64,000 nucleotides of DNA from Sphingomonas sp. (GCA_019635535.1 JAHBZH010000001.1:2632995-2696994); one strand, 5' to 3'; shown: positions 18,030 to 27,375, counted from the stretch's first letter. Program-made: numbers and translations. Notes: a model not told the origin generated them from the sequence alone.

Positions 18030-18053
18030 GGCGGCCGTGATAGCCGCCGGCGG

Positions 18054-18389
18054 TCAGATCGAAAAGCTCGTCCCGCAGCCGCAGCCGGAGGCGGCGTTGG
18101 GGTTGGTCACCTGGAAGGACGCGCCGCCGAGGCTTTCGACGAAATCGACCATGGCGCCGCGCACCAGATCGAGCGAGATCGCATCCACCGCGAGCGTGAC
18201 GCCGTCCTGTGTGGCGACGGTATCGTCCGTTTCCACCGCGTCGGCGAGGCCGAAGCGGTACTGGAAGCCCGCGCAGCCGCCGCCGTCCACGGTGAGGCGC
18301 AGGATCGCCGGCTTGCCCTGCTTCGCCGCGATCGCCGCCACCCGCGCCGCCGCGCTGGGGGAGAGGGAGATGTCCGCCGTTTCGCTCAT
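18054..18389 (-). CDS. erpA: A-type iron-sulfur cluster carrier/insertion protein (ErpA/IscA-like)
   Basis: 111 aa. HesB/IscA domain with the three cluster-binding cysteines in their usual frame: GGGCAGFQYRF near residue 42, and GCGCGTSF at the end. It accepts a 2Fe-2S or 4Fe-4S cluster from the assembly machinery and passes it to apoproteins. No suf or isc genes are in the window; ErpA is the likely subtype but IscA or SufA cannot be excluded from sequence alone. Confidence 0.9.
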   Translation of the reverse strand: MSETADISLSPSAAARVAAIAAKQGKPAILRLTVDGGGCAGFQYRFGLADAVETDDTVATQDGVTLAVDAISLDLVRGAMVDFVESLGGASFQVTNPNAASGCGCGTSFSI

Positions 18390-18493
18390 GGGAGAGAGAT
18401 AGGGTGGCACGGCGCGGGAAACCAGCCCTGACCGCTTGTGCCCGGCGTCATCCGAGTCCATATGGCCGGCAAATCCAGACCGCCGGAGATGCC

Positions 18494-18736
18494 ATGAAGA
18501 CCCGTGTCTATGTGACGCTGAAGAACGGGGTCCTCGACCCGCAGGGCAAGGCCATCCATCACGCGCTGGAGGGATTGGGCTTTTCGGGCATCAACGACGT
18601 GCGCGCCGGCAAGCTGATCGAGCTGGACCACGCGCCGGGCCTGACCGAAGGCGAGATCGAGGAGATGTGCCGCAAGCTGCTGGCCAATACCGTCATCGAG
18701 AATTTCCGGATCGAGCGGACGGAGCCGGCGGCATGA
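18494..18736 (+). CDS. purS: Phosphoribosylformylglycinamidine synthase subunit PurS
   Basis: 80 aa, the typical size. The signature [20 protein letters not shown] and the [15 protein letters not shown] strand are diagnostic. PurS bridges the glutaminase PurQ and the synthetase PurL to make FGAM in step four of purine synthesis. The stop overlaps the purQ start (ATGA). purL does not follow purQ here, which differs from the common purS-purQ-purL order. Confidence 0.95.
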   Translation: MKTRVYVTLKNGVLDPQGKAIHHALEGLGFSGINDVRAGKLIELDHAPGLTEGEIEEMCRKLLANTVIENFRIERTEPAA

Positions 18737-19407
18737 AGAGCGCGGTCGTCGTCTTCCCCGGCTCCAATTGCGACCGGGACATGGCGGTGGCGCTGGAGCA
18801 GGTCACCGGCCGCGCCCCGGCGATGGTCTGGCACCGCGAGACCGAGCTGCCGGAGGGCCTCGACCTCATCGCCATTCCGGGCGGCTTTTCCTATGGCGAC
18901 TATCTGCGCTCCGGCGCGATGGCGGCGCAATCGCCGGTGATGCGCGCCGTGCGCCAGGCGGCGGAGCGCGGCGTTTTCGTGCTGGGGGTGTGCAACGGCT
19001 TCCAGGTGCTGACCGAATCCCACCTGCTGCCCGGCGCGCTGATGCGCAACGCGGGCATCTCCTTCATCTGCCGGGATGTCCCGCTCGTCGTCGAGAACAG
19101 CCAGAGCGCCTTCACCTCCCGCTATGCGGCCGGTGAGGAGATCGCCCTGCCCGTCGCCCATCATGACGGCAATTTCCAGGCCGATGCCGAGACGCTCGAC
19201 CGGCTGGAGGGCGAAGGCCGGGTGGCGCTGCGCTATGCCGCGCCGGTCAACGGCTCCGCCCGGAACATCGCCGGCATTCTCAACGAAGCCGGCAACGTGC
19301 TCGGCCTGATGCCCCATCCCGAGCGGGCGGTGGAGCCGGCGCACGGCCGCACCGACGGCCGCCGGCTGTTCGAAGGGCTGGTGGAGGCCGCGCTCCAGCC
19401 GGCCTGA
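18733..19407 (+). CDS. purQ: Phosphoribosylformylglycinamidine synthase subunit PurQ (glutaminase)
   Basis: 224 aa class-I glutamine amidotransferase. The nucleophile is Cys in [11 protein letters not shown] (about residue 86) and the His-Glu pair is in [11 protein letters not shown]. It releases ammonia from glutamine for PurL. Start overlaps purS by four bases. Downstream is a repeat-bearing gap and then minus-strand genes, so the operon ends here. Confidence 0.96.
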   Translation: MKSAVVVFPGSNCDRDMAVALEQVTGRAPAMVWHRETELPEGLDLIAIPGGFSYGDYLRSGAMAAQSPVMRAVRQAAERGVFVLGVCNGFQVLTESHLLPGALMRNAGISFICRDVPLVVENSQSAFTSRYAAGEEIALPVAHHDGNFQADAETLDRLEGEGRVALRYAAPVNGSARNIAGILNEAGNVLGLMPHPERAVEPAHGRTDGRRLFEGLVEAALQPA

Positions 19408-19443
19408 GCCAGGGCAGCTTCGTGCTGGATTGCCCCATACACT

Positions 19444-19560
19444 CCGTTCGCCCTGAGCCTGTCGAAGCCTGTCCTGAGCGCCTGCAAGGCAGTCGAAGGG
19501 GGCTGTCCTTTCTTTGTGCAGAAGAGAAGGGCAGGGCTTCGACAAGCTCAGCCCGAACGG
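19444..19560. repeat. Sphingomonad inverted repeat pair (CCGTTCGCCCTGAGC / GCTCAGCCCGAACGG)
   Basis: Left arm CCGTTCGCCCTGAGCCTGTCGAAG at 19444-19467 and right arm CTTCGACAAGCTCAGCCCGAACGG at 19537-19560 are near-perfect inverse complements, with a partial third copy (CTGTCCTGAGC...AGTCGAAGG) inside. This palindromic family is scattered through sphingomonad chromosomes. It fills the gap between purQ and the convergent small gene and may act as a transcription barrier. Confidence 0.8.
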
Positions 19561-19612
19561 AAGAAGAGATTCAAATCAACCCCTCAATGCTCTAGCGGCG
19601 TCCTGTCGATGC

Positions 19613-19909
19613 CTACCAACCCAGTGCGTCGCGGGTCTCGTCGAGCACGGAGATGACCTGCGGATAGCGCGCGAAGCGATGGCGCAGCGCCACCTCGTCC
19701 GCCTCGATCTGCCCGCAGCGGTCCCGCCGCAGCGCCCGCTCGATCTCGCGGCGGCGCGCGTCGTCATAGGGCTCCTCGTCAACCCAGTGACGGCACATCT
19801 CCCGCCGCGCGACGAAGTGGCGGACGGCGCGCGGCTGCTCCGCGATGCGGGCGCGCAGCTCTTCCTCGCTCGCCTGCGCCGACAGCAAGAGGGCGGCGAG
19901 CGCGATCAT
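19613..19909 (-). CDS. Small protein of unknown function downstream of PHA depolymerase
   Basis: 98 aa. A short hydrophobic N terminus (MIALAALLLSAQA) looks like a minimal signal peptide; the rest is strongly charged with two cysteines (REMCRHWVDEE, RRDRCGQIE). The start lies three bases after the stop of the PHA depolymerase gene, so it is translated from the same message. No family recognised. Confidence 0.6.
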   Translation of the reverse strand: MIALAALLLSAQASEEELRARIAEQPRAVRHFVARREMCRHWVDEEPYDDARRREIERALRRDRCGQIEADEVALRHRFARYPQVISVLDETRDALGW

Positions 19910-19912
19910 CGT

Positions 19913-21148
19913 TCAGCTATTGTGCCTGGCGATCCACGCTTCCAGCACCGGCGCGATGCGACCTCGCCACTTGCTGCCGTGGAAGATGCCGTAATGGCCG
20001 ACGCCTTCGGCCAGCAGATATTTCTTCTTCGCCGCCGGGAGCTTGGTGGCGATGTCGAGCGCCGCCCGAGTCTGGCCGATGCCGGAAATGTCGTCGCGCT
20101 CGCCCTCGATCGCCAGCAGCGCCACGTCGGTCAAAGCCGCCGGATCGACCTTGCGGCCGCGATGCATCAGCTTGCCGCGCGGCAGCAGATGGCGCTGGAA
20201 CACATTGTCGATCGTCTGGAGATAGAATTCGGCGGTCATGTCGCAGACCGAGCGATATTCCTCGTAGAAATCCTTGGTCGCCTCGGCGCTGTCGCCGTCG
20301 CCCTCGACGAGGTGCTTGAACATGCCCCAGTGGCTGACGAGATGGTTGCCGAGATTCATCGCCATGAAACCGGCGAGCTGAAGGAAGCCCGGATAGACCC
20401 GCCGCCCCGCGCCCGGATAGAGATAGGGCACGGTGACGATCACGTTGCGCTGGAACCATTCGAACGGGCGTTGCGTGGCGACGGTGTTGACTTCGGTCGG
20501 CGCCTTGCGGGTGTCGATCGGCCCGCCCATCATGGTCAGCGTCCTCGGCCGGGCCGGGTTCTTGTCCGCGCTCATCAGGCAGGCGGCGGCGAAGGCCGGC
20601 ACGGAAGGCTGGCAGACCGCGAGCATGTGGGCACCCGGGCCGATATGCTCGAGGAACTCGATCAGATAATCGACATAATCGTCGAGATCGAAGCGGCCCT
20701 CATCCAGCGGCACCAGCTTCGCGTCGCGCCAGTCGGTGATGTAGACGTCGTGGCCGGGGATCATCCGCTGGACGGTGTCGCGCAGCAGGGTCGCATAGTG
20801 GCCGGACATCGGCGCGACGATCAGCAGCTTGGGGCTGCCCTCGACCGGCTTGCCGCGCGCGCCGACGCGGCGGAAATGCTTGAGCTGGCCGAAGGGCTTG
20901 CGCAGGACGATCTCCTCCTCGACGCGGACCTCCTTGCCGTCGACGATCGCGGTCTCGATGCCGAATTCCGGCTTGCCGCGTGGCGCGGCGGCATGGGCGA
21001 AGACGTCGAGCGCGGAGGCGACGATCGGCCCCATGTGGGAATAAGCCAGCGGATTGATCGGATTCTGCATCCAGCCCGCGCCCATATTGGCCAGCGTGCT
21101 GGCCCCGGCGAGCAGCGAGCGCTGCATCTCATAGGCGTCGTAAAGCAT
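19913..21148 (-). CDS. phaZ: Intracellular polyhydroxyalkanoate depolymerase
   Basis: 411 aa. Alpha/beta hydrolase of the intracellular PhaZ type that breaks down native PHB granules. Evidence: N-terminal MLYDAYEMQRSLLAGAS, DVYITDWRDAKLVP, and the nucleophile elbow LAVCQPSVP in which Cys (about 179) replaces Ser, as is characteristic of this group. The acid is in EGERDDISG and the His in GVGHYGIFHGSKWR. No PHA synthase or phasin lies nearby. It is followed by a small exported protein of unknown role. Confidence 0.93.
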   Translation of the reverse strand: MLYDAYEMQRSLLAGASTLANMGAGWMQNPINPLAYSHMGPIVASALDVFAHAAAPRGKPEFGIETAIVDGKEVRVEEEIVLRKPFGQLKHFRRVGARGKPVEGSPKLLIVAPMSGHYATLLRDTVQRMIPGHDVYITDWRDAKLVPLDEGRFDLDDYVDYLIEFLEHIGPGAHMLAVCQPSVPAFAAACLMSADKNPARPRTLTMMGGPIDTRKAPTEVNTVATQRPFEWFQRNVIVTVPYLYPGAGRRVYPGFLQLAGFMAMNLGNHLVSHWGMFKHLVEGDGDSAEATKDFYEEYRSVCDMTAEFYLQTIDNVFQRHLLPRGKLMHRGRKVDPAALTDVALLAIEGERDDISGIGQTRAALDIATKLPAAKKKYLLAEGVGHYGIFHGSKWRGRIAPVLEAWIARHNS

Positions 21149-21307
21149 CCGTGTCCTGTTCCCCGCCGCAGTGCAGCAACCTTATGGGCGGCGATGGAGC
21201 GCAGGTCCACAAGGGAATGACACCGGGGGGCAATTGCACCGGAGCGGGGCAGAGCGGTATCAGGTCCGGGAGGCGAGAGAGTATCTTACCCGGTTGGGAG
21301 TGGAACC

Positions 21308-21643
21308 ATGAGCAACGTATTGAAGCACAAGGGCTATGCGGCGCGCGTCGAATTCGATGCCAAGGACGGTATTTTCTTCGGCCGCATCGCCGGCATCGAG
21401 GACAAGGTCTCCTTCCACGCCGACAGCGTGAAGGAGCTGGTGGACGCCTTCGAGGAGGCGGTCGAGGATTATCTGGAGACCTGTGAGAAGATCGGAAAAC
21501 GGCCGGACAAGCCCTATTCGGGCAATCTGATGCTTCGTGTCGATCCCGGCGTTCACGCCCAGGTTGCCTTGGCCGCCGAACTGAGCGGCAAGAGCGTCAA
21601 TCAATGGAGCGAGGAAGCTCTCAGGACTGCCGCCGCTCGCTGA
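21308..21643 (+). CDS. HicB-family antitoxin-like protein without adjacent HicA
   Basis: 111 aa. The N-terminal part is a degenerate HicB fold (GYAARVEFDAKDGIFFGRIAGI, FHADSVKELVDAFEEAVEDYLE) and the C-terminal part is a ribbon-helix-helix/HicB DNA-binding segment (LMLRVDPGVHAQVALAAELSGKSVNQW). HicB normally neutralises the HicA mRNA interferase and represses its own operon. No HicA-like frame of about 60 aa is present in the 160 bases on either side, so this is an orphan, perhaps a free-standing regulator. Confidence 0.8.
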   Translation: MSNVLKHKGYAARVEFDAKDGIFFGRIAGIEDKVSFHADSVKELVDAFEEAVEDYLETCEKIGKRPDKPYSGNLMLRVDPGVHAQVALAAELSGKSVNQWSEEALRTAAAR

Positions 21644-21825
21644 GGTTATGCTGGCCCGGATGTCCGGCCCGGCGGGTCAAGCGAAATCCTGCATTGGAAG
21701 GACGCGGCCCTTGGGTGAATATATACTATCCCGGTTTTCGTCCCGGTTTTCACTGAGAATTGAAGTTATCCTAAATTCAAGCACACTATGGCCGCCGTAG
21801 AGCGGTGACCAAAAGGGGGCGCATG
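21644..21825. other. AT-richer gap before the low-GC gene
   Basis: The second half of this gap is clearly lower in GC than its surroundings and contains a short direct repeat (CCCGGTTTTCGT CCCGGTTTTCA, about 21731-21753) and ATATACTATC, which could serve as a -10 element. No gene seen. Confidence 0.4.
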
Positions 21826-22572
21826 ATGGACGTGCTTTATTGGGTGCTCGGAATCTTCGGGGTTCTAGTGGTGATCGCGATAGTCATCGGAATCGATGCG
21901 GCACAATCGACAAATGCGCGAATCAGTGAGGGGATGCGGCGGCTCACTGAGCTAGGCTCAGTCGACTCCTATGCGAGTGGATTCGACGGGAGTTGCCTAG
22001 GAATCGACTGGGATAAGAGACAGATATTTGCTGGGATCACACCTGACATTCAGAATTACGACTTCAACCTTCTGCAACGCGCTGAAATTGATATCGATGG
22101 CGTAACAGTCACCACTACTGAATCTACCACGAAGACCAGGCGTGGAGCCCAAATTGCTGGCGCTGCGGTAGGGGGGATTGCCTTTGGGCCTGTTGGACTT
22201 TTAGTTGGGGGATTTACTGGTGGCAATAAGATGGCTGCGTCATCGCTCGACAAGAGATTTGTCAACTCGATCACCATAGTTATGCATTTTCGTGACCGCG
22301 CTCATCCCATTCAATCTGTCACCTTTTTCAAATGGGAAATGAGCGGGAAGGGCGTTGCCCACAACGCTCCTATCCTAAAGGATGTCGTCCAAAAGGCAAA
22401 TCGCTACCATGCCCTGCTCAGCCAAATCATTGAGGAGCGTCAAGAACCCAAGGAGGAATCATTTGAGCAGCAAGATGTTTCGATTGAATTAGAGCGACTC
22501 TGGAGTCTGCGCCAAGCTGGCGCGCTCACCGAGGCGGAGTTTAATGATCGTAAGCGCAAGTTATTGCGCTAA
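21826..22572 (+). CDS. Membrane-anchored protein of unknown function with C-terminal SHOCT-like tail
   Basis: 248 aa. One N-terminal membrane helix (VLYWVLGIFGVLVVIAIVIGI), a central region with a glycine-rich hydrophobic hairpin (GAAVGGIAFGPVGLLVGGF, about 110-130), a beta-rich domain, and a C-terminal SIELERLWSLRQAGALTEAEF segment that matches the short SHOCT motif (L..L...G.lT..EF...K..LL). Start chosen at the ATG with GGGGG six bases upstream. Base composition is around 50 percent GC, far below its neighbours, and codon use is atypical, so it was probably acquired by transfer. Confidence 0.65.
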   Translation: MDVLYWVLGIFGVLVVIAIVIGIDAAQSTNARISEGMRRLTELGSVDSYASGFDGSCLGIDWDKRQIFAGITPDIQNYDFNLLQRAEIDIDGVTVTTTESTTKTRRGAQIAGAAVGGIAFGPVGLLVGGFTGGNKMAASSLDKRFVNSITIVMHFRDRAHPIQSVTFFKWEMSGKGVAHNAPILKDVVQKANRYHALLSQIIEERQEPKEESFEQQDVSIELERLWSLRQAGALTEAEFNDRKRKLLR

Positions 22573-22713
22573 CGAGACCAAGCTCCGGTGCAAGCACTCC
22601 ATTGACAGCTCACTCAATCTCTCGAGCAACGCCAAGCGGCAACCCCGTGGCACAGTAGGCGAAGCGCCACCCCCACCATTGAGCCCACCGCCCCGCGCTG
22701 CTAGGCCGCGCTC

Positions 22714-24492
22714 ATGGCTGGGGGAAAGACGAGCGAGGCGCCGCGGGGCAGGATCGGGAACCTGATCGTCATCTGGCGCTATGCGCTGCGCTACAAGGGG
22801 ACGCTGGCGGGGGCGGGGATCGCGCTGTTGGTCGCCGCGCTGGCGACGCTCGCCATTCCGGACGGCTTCCGCCGGCTGATCGACCAGGGCTTCGCGGCCG
22901 GCGGCGACGGGCGGATCGGGCATCTGTTCAACTATCTGCTCGCCATGGTGGTGGTGCTCGCCGTGGCGACGGCGCTGCGTTTCTATTTCGTGTCGATGCT
23001 GGGCGAGCGGGTCGTCGCCGACATACGCGGCAAGCTGCACGACAACATGCTGCGGCTCGAGCCGCGCTTCTTCGAGGAGAACCGGCCGTCCGAGATCGCC
23101 TCGCGCATCACCGCCGATACCGGCGTGATCGAGATGGTGGTCGGCTCCACCGTGTCGCAGGCGCTGCGCAACATCGTGATGGGCGTGGGCGGGATCATCT
23201 ACCTGTTCACGCTGGCGCCGATGATGACGCTGGGGCTGCTCGCCGGCATCCCGCTCGTCGTCATCCCCGTCGTGCTGCTCGGCCGGCGGGTGCGCAACAT
23301 CTCGCGCGCCAGCCAGGACCGGATCGCCGACCTGGGCTCGATCGTCGCCGAGACGCTGGGCGCGATGAAGATCGTCCAGGCCTTCGGGCAGGAGGAACGC
23401 GAGAGCAGCCGCTTCCGCGCGGCCGTGGCGCGCACCTTCGCGACCGCGCGGCGGCGCATCCTCTTGCGCGCGATCCTCACCGCCATCGTCGTCACCATGG
23501 TGTTCGGCGGCATCACCCTCTTGATGCGCCAGGCGGCGATCGACGTGTCGCAGGGCGCGATCAGCGGCGGCACGGTGGCGGCCTTCGTCATCACCGGGGC
23601 GATCGTCGCCGGCGCGTTCGGCGCGCTCACCGAGGTCTATGGCGAATTGCTGCGCGGCGCCGGCGCGGCCGGACGTATCGCCGAGCTGATGGCCGAGGAG
23701 CCGGGGATCCGCGCGCCCGCCGATCCGGTCGCCCTGCCCGAACCGGCGCGGGGGGCGCTGGCGTTCGAGAATGTGACCTTCCACTATCCGACCCGGCCCG
23801 ACGCCAGCGCGCTGGAGGGCTTCAGCCTGGCCGTGGCGCCGGGCGAGCTGGTCGCGGTGGTCGGGCCGTCCGGCGCGGGCAAGTCCACCTTGTTCCAGCT
23901 CGCCCAGCGTTTCTACGATCCGCAGGACGGCGCGGTGACGCTGGACGGCGTGGACCTGCGCGCGGCCGATCCCGCCGACGTGCGCGCACGCATCGCCTAT
24001 GTGCCGCAGGAGAATGTGATCTTCGCCGCCTCGGCGCGCGACAATCTGCGCTACGGCCGCTGGGAGGTGGGCGACGAGCAATTGTGGGAGGCCGCGGAGG
24101 CCGCCAATGCCGCCGAGTTCCTCAGAAAGCTGCCCGAGGGCCTCGACACCTTCCTTGGCGAAGGCGGCGCGCGCCTCTCCGGCGGGCAGCGCCAGCGCAT
24201 CGCCATCGCCCGCGCCTTGCTGCGCGACGCGCCGCTGCTGCTGCTCGACGAGGCGACCTCGGCGCTCGACGCGGAAAGCGAGCGGCTGGTCCAGTCCTCG
24301 CTCGAACGCCTGTTCCAGGGCCGCACCACGATCGTCATCGCCCACCGCCTCGCCACGGTGCGCGCCGCCGACCGGATCGTCGTGATGGAGCATGGCCGGA
24401 TCGTCGAGGAAGGCAATCACGACGCGCTGAACGCCAAAGGCGGCCTCTACGCCCGCCTCGCCCGCCTCCAGTTCGAGGGCCTGGCGGCCTGA
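22714..24492 (+). CDS. ABC exporter, MsbA-related half transporter (membrane + ATPase)
   Basis: 592 aa. Six membrane helices in the first 300 residues, then an ATPase: Walker A GPSGAGKST (about residue 389), Q-loop YVPQENVIF, signature LSGGQRQR, Walker B LLLLDEATSALD and the switch His in IVIAHRLATV. It should dimerise and export a lipid or amphipath; the sequence fits the MsbA-related subfamily common in Alphaproteobacteria. Lipid A-core flipping is possible but not shown. It is monocistronic, ending in the repeat-rich gap at 24493-24800. Confidence 0.9.
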   Translation: MAGGKTSEAPRGRIGNLIVIWRYALRYKGTLAGAGIALLVAALATLAIPDGFRRLIDQGFAAGGDGRIGHLFNYLLAMVVVLAVATALRFYFVSMLGERVVADIRGKLHDNMLRLEPRFFEENRPSEIASRITADTGVIEMVVGSTVSQALRNIVMGVGGIIYLFTLAPMMTLGLLAGIPLVVIPVVLLGRRVRNISRASQDRIADLGSIVAETLGAMKIVQAFGQEERESSRFRAAVARTFATARRRILLRAILTAIVVTMVFGGITLLMRQAAIDVSQGAISGGTVAAFVITGAIVAGAFGALTEVYGELLRGAGAAGRIAELMAEEPGIRAPADPVALPEPARGALAFENVTFHYPTRPDASALEGFSLAVAPGELVAVVGPSGAGKSTLFQLAQRFYDPQDGAVTLDGVDLRAADPADVRARIAYVPQENVIFAASARDNLRYGRWEVGDEQLWEAAEAANAAEFLRKLPEGLDTFLGEGGARLSGGQRQRIAIARALLRDAPLLLLDEATSALDAESERLVQSSLERLFQGRTTIVIAHRLATVRAADRIVVMEHGRIVEEGNHDALNAKGGLYARLARLQFEGLAA

Positions 24493-24511
24493 TCTTCACT
24501 CCCCCGATCAT

Positions 24512-24706
24512 CGGCGCGCAGCGCCCTTTCTCGAACATCGTGCCGCACCGCCCACAGTCATGGTTCGCGCAGAGACGCAGAGGCGCGGAGAGACCGAAGC
24601 GTGAATGCGCGTAAGCGCCTTTCTGATCCCGCTTCGAGAAAGGGCCCTGCGCGCCGAGGAAAGGTGCTGGAACCGTAGCCTCTCTGCGCCTCTGCGTCTC
24701 TGCGCG
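24512..24706. repeat. Interleaved inverted repeats (A-B-A'-B')
   Basis: Arm A (24512-24535, CGGCGCGCAGCGCCCTTTCTCGAA) is complemented by A' at 24633-24656; arm B (24566-24592, GCGCAGAGACGCAGAGG core) is complemented by B' at 24680-24706. The arms interleave rather than nest, so only one stem can form at a time unless a pseudoknot forms. B/B' belong to a repeat type common in related genomes. No gene is present in 24493-24800. Confidence 0.7.
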
Positions 24707-24745
24707 AATAAAAATGCGGCCTTCGGCCGCGCGGCGTTCCTGCAC

Positions 24746-24775
24746 AAAAAAAGGGCGGCCCCGCAGGACCGCCCC
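24746..24775 (-). terminator. Rho-independent terminator of the tonB-exbBD operon
   Basis: On the minus strand GGGCGGTCC, loop, GGGGCCGCCC is followed by a run of seven T. It lies 26 bases past the exbD stop, exactly where the operon should end. Confidence 0.85.
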
Positions 24776-24800
24776 ATATCCTCGCGAAAGCCGCGCCGCC

Positions 24801-25232
24801 TCAGTTGAAGGTGGCGTAGGCCTCGTTGCCGACGAAGCCCATCGACTGGACGTTCGCGCGCTTGGTGATCGCGAGCACCTCGTCCACCCGCTCGTAACGG
24901 GCTTCGGGGTGCGGCTGGAGGTGAAGCTCCGGCGTCGGCCGCATCGTCGTCGTGATGTCGAGATACTGGCGAAGCTGGACGTCGTTCACCGGCGCGCCGT
25001 TCCACGTCACGACATTGTCCGGCATGATGACGATCTTGTTCTTCACAGGATCGATCGGCGGCGGCGTGCGGCGGCTCGGATCGTCGACCGGCAGGTCGAG
25101 CTTTACCGCGTGGGTTTGCACCGGGATGGTGATGATGAACATGATGAGCAGCACCAGCATGACGTCGATGAGCGGCGTCGTGTTGATGTCCATCATCGGT
25201 TCGCCGGAGTCGGAAGATACCGCGGCACCCAT
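24801..25232 (-). CDS. exbD: Biopolymer transport protein ExbD (second copy)
   Basis: 143 aa. One N-terminal membrane helix with the proton-path Asp in MDINTTPLIDVMLVLLIMF, then a periplasmic domain. With ExbB it forms the motor that converts proton flow into TonB movement. This is the distal of two exbD genes; its periplasmic domain ends VGNEAYATFN and differs from the other copy. The start is 25 bases after the stop of the first exbD. Confidence 0.93.
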   Translation of the reverse strand: MGAAVSSDSGEPMMDINTTPLIDVMLVLLIMFIITIPVQTHAVKLDLPVDDPSRRTPPPIDPVKNKIVIMPDNVVTWNGAPVNDVQLRQYLDITTTMRPTPELHLQPHPEARYERVDEVLAITKRANVQSMGFVGNEAYATFN

Positions 25233-25257
25233 GTCAATTGCTCCTAACTAAACCGGA

Positions 25258-25734
<477 letters not shown>

Positions 25735-25822
25735 AATTCAGTTCCTATCCTCGTATTTCACCGCGTCGCCGACGGCGGCAAGCGGCGGCGGGCCCGTGCG
25801 GGAGCCCGCCGCTCTTCGCTCA

Positions 25823-26584
25823 TCAGGCCTTGGACGCCGTGCCGGCGGTGCCGGCCGCCGCAGCCGGACGGGCCGGAGCCGCCGCGCGCGCGGCCGGAAC
25901 CGGCGGACGCAGATTGCCGCCCGACATCATGTAGCCGTGCACATCGGCGGCGAAGCGGGCCAGCTCCTCGCCGATCGCCTTGTTGCGGCGCATCAGCCAG
26001 TTGTACTGCATCACGGCCGGAACCGCGACGACGAGACCGAGCGCGGTCATGATCAGCGCCTCGCCGACCGGACCGGCGACCGCGTCGATCGAGGCCTGGC
26101 CGGACGCACCGATCTTGATCAGCGCGCGATAGATGCCGACGACGGTACCGAACAGGCCGACGAACGGCGCGGTCGAACCGACGGTGGCGAGCAGCGCCAG
26201 GCCGGTCGACAGCTTGGCGTTGATCGCGCCCTGGCTGCGCGCCAGCGACGTCATCATCCAGTCATGCTGATCGACCGGATCGGTGAACTTGGTGTGCTGA
26301 TCGTCGGCAAGCAGGCCGTCATCGACGATCTGCCGATAGGCGCCGTTCTTGGTGAGCTTGTTCGCGCCTTCGCGCAGGTTCGCCGATTGCCAGAAGGCCG
26401 TGCGCGCGCGGCGCCCCTCGTTGAGAATCTTCTGCTGCTCGATGAACTTCACGAAGAAGACGTACCACGACCCCACCGACATGAGGACGAGGATGCCGAA
26501 GGTGAGATAAGCGATGACACCGCCCTGCTCGAGCGCCGCCATCAGGCCATAGGGGTTTTCACCGCCATGTGCTGGTGCTGCCAT
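25823..26584 (-). CDS. exbB: MotA/TolQ/ExbB proton channel family protein ExbB
   Basis: 253 aa. Three membrane helices: VIAYLTFGILVLMSVGSWYVFF near residue 28, LALLATVGSTAPFVGLFGTVVGIY (about 155) and ALIMTALGLVVAVPAVMQYNWL (about 195), with the Thr and Pro positions typical of the channel. It assembles as a pentamer around ExbD. The C-terminal tail is Ala/Pro-rich. It lies between tonB and the two exbD genes. Confidence 0.95.
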   Translation of the reverse strand: MAAPAHGGENPYGLMAALEQGGVIAYLTFGILVLMSVGSWYVFFVKFIEQQKILNEGRRARTAFWQSANLREGANKLTKNGAYRQIVDDGLLADDQHTKFTDPVDQHDWMMTSLARSQGAINAKLSTGLALLATVGSTAPFVGLFGTVVGIYRALIKIGASGQASIDAVAGPVGEALIMTALGLVVAVPAVMQYNWLMRRNKAIGEELARFAADVHGYMMSGGNLRPPVPAARAAAPARPAAAAGTAGTASKA

Positions 26585-26644
26585 TGTATCAATTCCTCTC
26601 AGTTAATTCGGTTGAAGCTGAAATTCGGATGCCTCGCGGCGCGA

Positions 26645-27307
26645 TCACTGATCCTGGATCTGCCACCTGATGGGAGGCGAATTGTACGTGTCCGTGGTCG
26701 GATTGCCCTGATTGTCGCGCGCCGGCGTGAACCGCGCGCGGCTGCGCAGCAGCCGGCACGTGGCCGAATCGAGCGTCGAGTGACCGCTGCTGGACGTCAC
26801 CTCGCACCCGGAGACGCGGCCATTGGGATCGACGGTAAGCCGGACCCGCACGGTGCCCTGATCGCCGCTGCGCAGCGCGCCCGACGGATAATCGTCGGCG
26901 GAGATCAGGCCGCGAAGATCGGCGCGCGGAGCGACCGGCTGGACGACGCGCGGCGGCGGCGGCGGGGCCGGCGGCGCGGGCGGCGCCGGCGGCGCGGTCG
27001 GCGTGATCACCGGCGGCGGGGCCACCTGAACGGTGGTGATCGGCGGCGGCGGCGTGTTGGTGCGCACCAGCGGCGGCGGCGCCACCACGGGCGGCGGCTG
27101 AACCTGCTTCGGCTGCTCGGGCGGCGGCTCTTCGGGCGGCGGCGGCTCGTCGATGACGTCGAACGTCTTGAGATCCTCCTGGATGCTCTTGACGTACTTG
27201 TAAGCCAAGCCGGTCACAAAGGCGTAGCCAAGCAGCGCGTGCAAGGCAAAAACCAGGACGATGGCCCACACCCGTCCCTTGCTCATTCCCTGATCAACGT
27301 AAGACAT
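26645..27307 (-). CDS. tonB: Energy transducer TonB
   Basis: 220 aa. N-terminal membrane anchor (WAIVLVFALHALLGYAFVTGL, His in the helix as in TonB), a long Pro-rich spacer (about 50-130, PPPEEPPPEQPKQVQPPPVV type) and a C-terminal domain of the TonB family (YPSGALRSGDQGTVRVRLTV, SGCEVTSSSGHSTLDSATCRLLRSRARF). It couples the ExbBD motor to outer-membrane receptors for iron complexes, vitamin B12 and, in sphingomonads, many glycans. First gene of the tonB-exbB-exbD-exbD operon; the gap to exbB is 60 bases. Confidence 0.95.
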   Translation of the reverse strand: MSYVDQGMSKGRVWAIVLVFALHALLGYAFVTGLAYKYVKSIQEDLKTFDVIDEPPPPEEPPPEQPKQVQPPPVVAPPPLVRTNTPPPPITTVQVAPPPVITPTAPPAPPAPPAPPPPPRVVQPVAPRADLRGLISADDYPSGALRSGDQGTVRVRLTVDPNGRVSGCEVTSSSGHSTLDSATCRLLRSRARFTPARDNQGNPTTDTYNSPPIRWQIQDQ

Positions 27308-27375
27308 TAATCAGCCGCGCTCCCTCTCTCGTGATGTCGATCCGTCTGGCAAAACGCAGCGGCCGCATATCGGTT

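Noticed and set aside
21149-21307. Search for a HicA toxin upstream of hicB
   Set aside because: No frame of about 55-80 codons with the HicA GSHxxF motif is present on either strand.
24493-24800. Small frames in the repeat-rich gap after the ABC exporter
   Set aside because: They consist of repeat arms and lack ribosome sites; the region ends in the tonB operon terminator.
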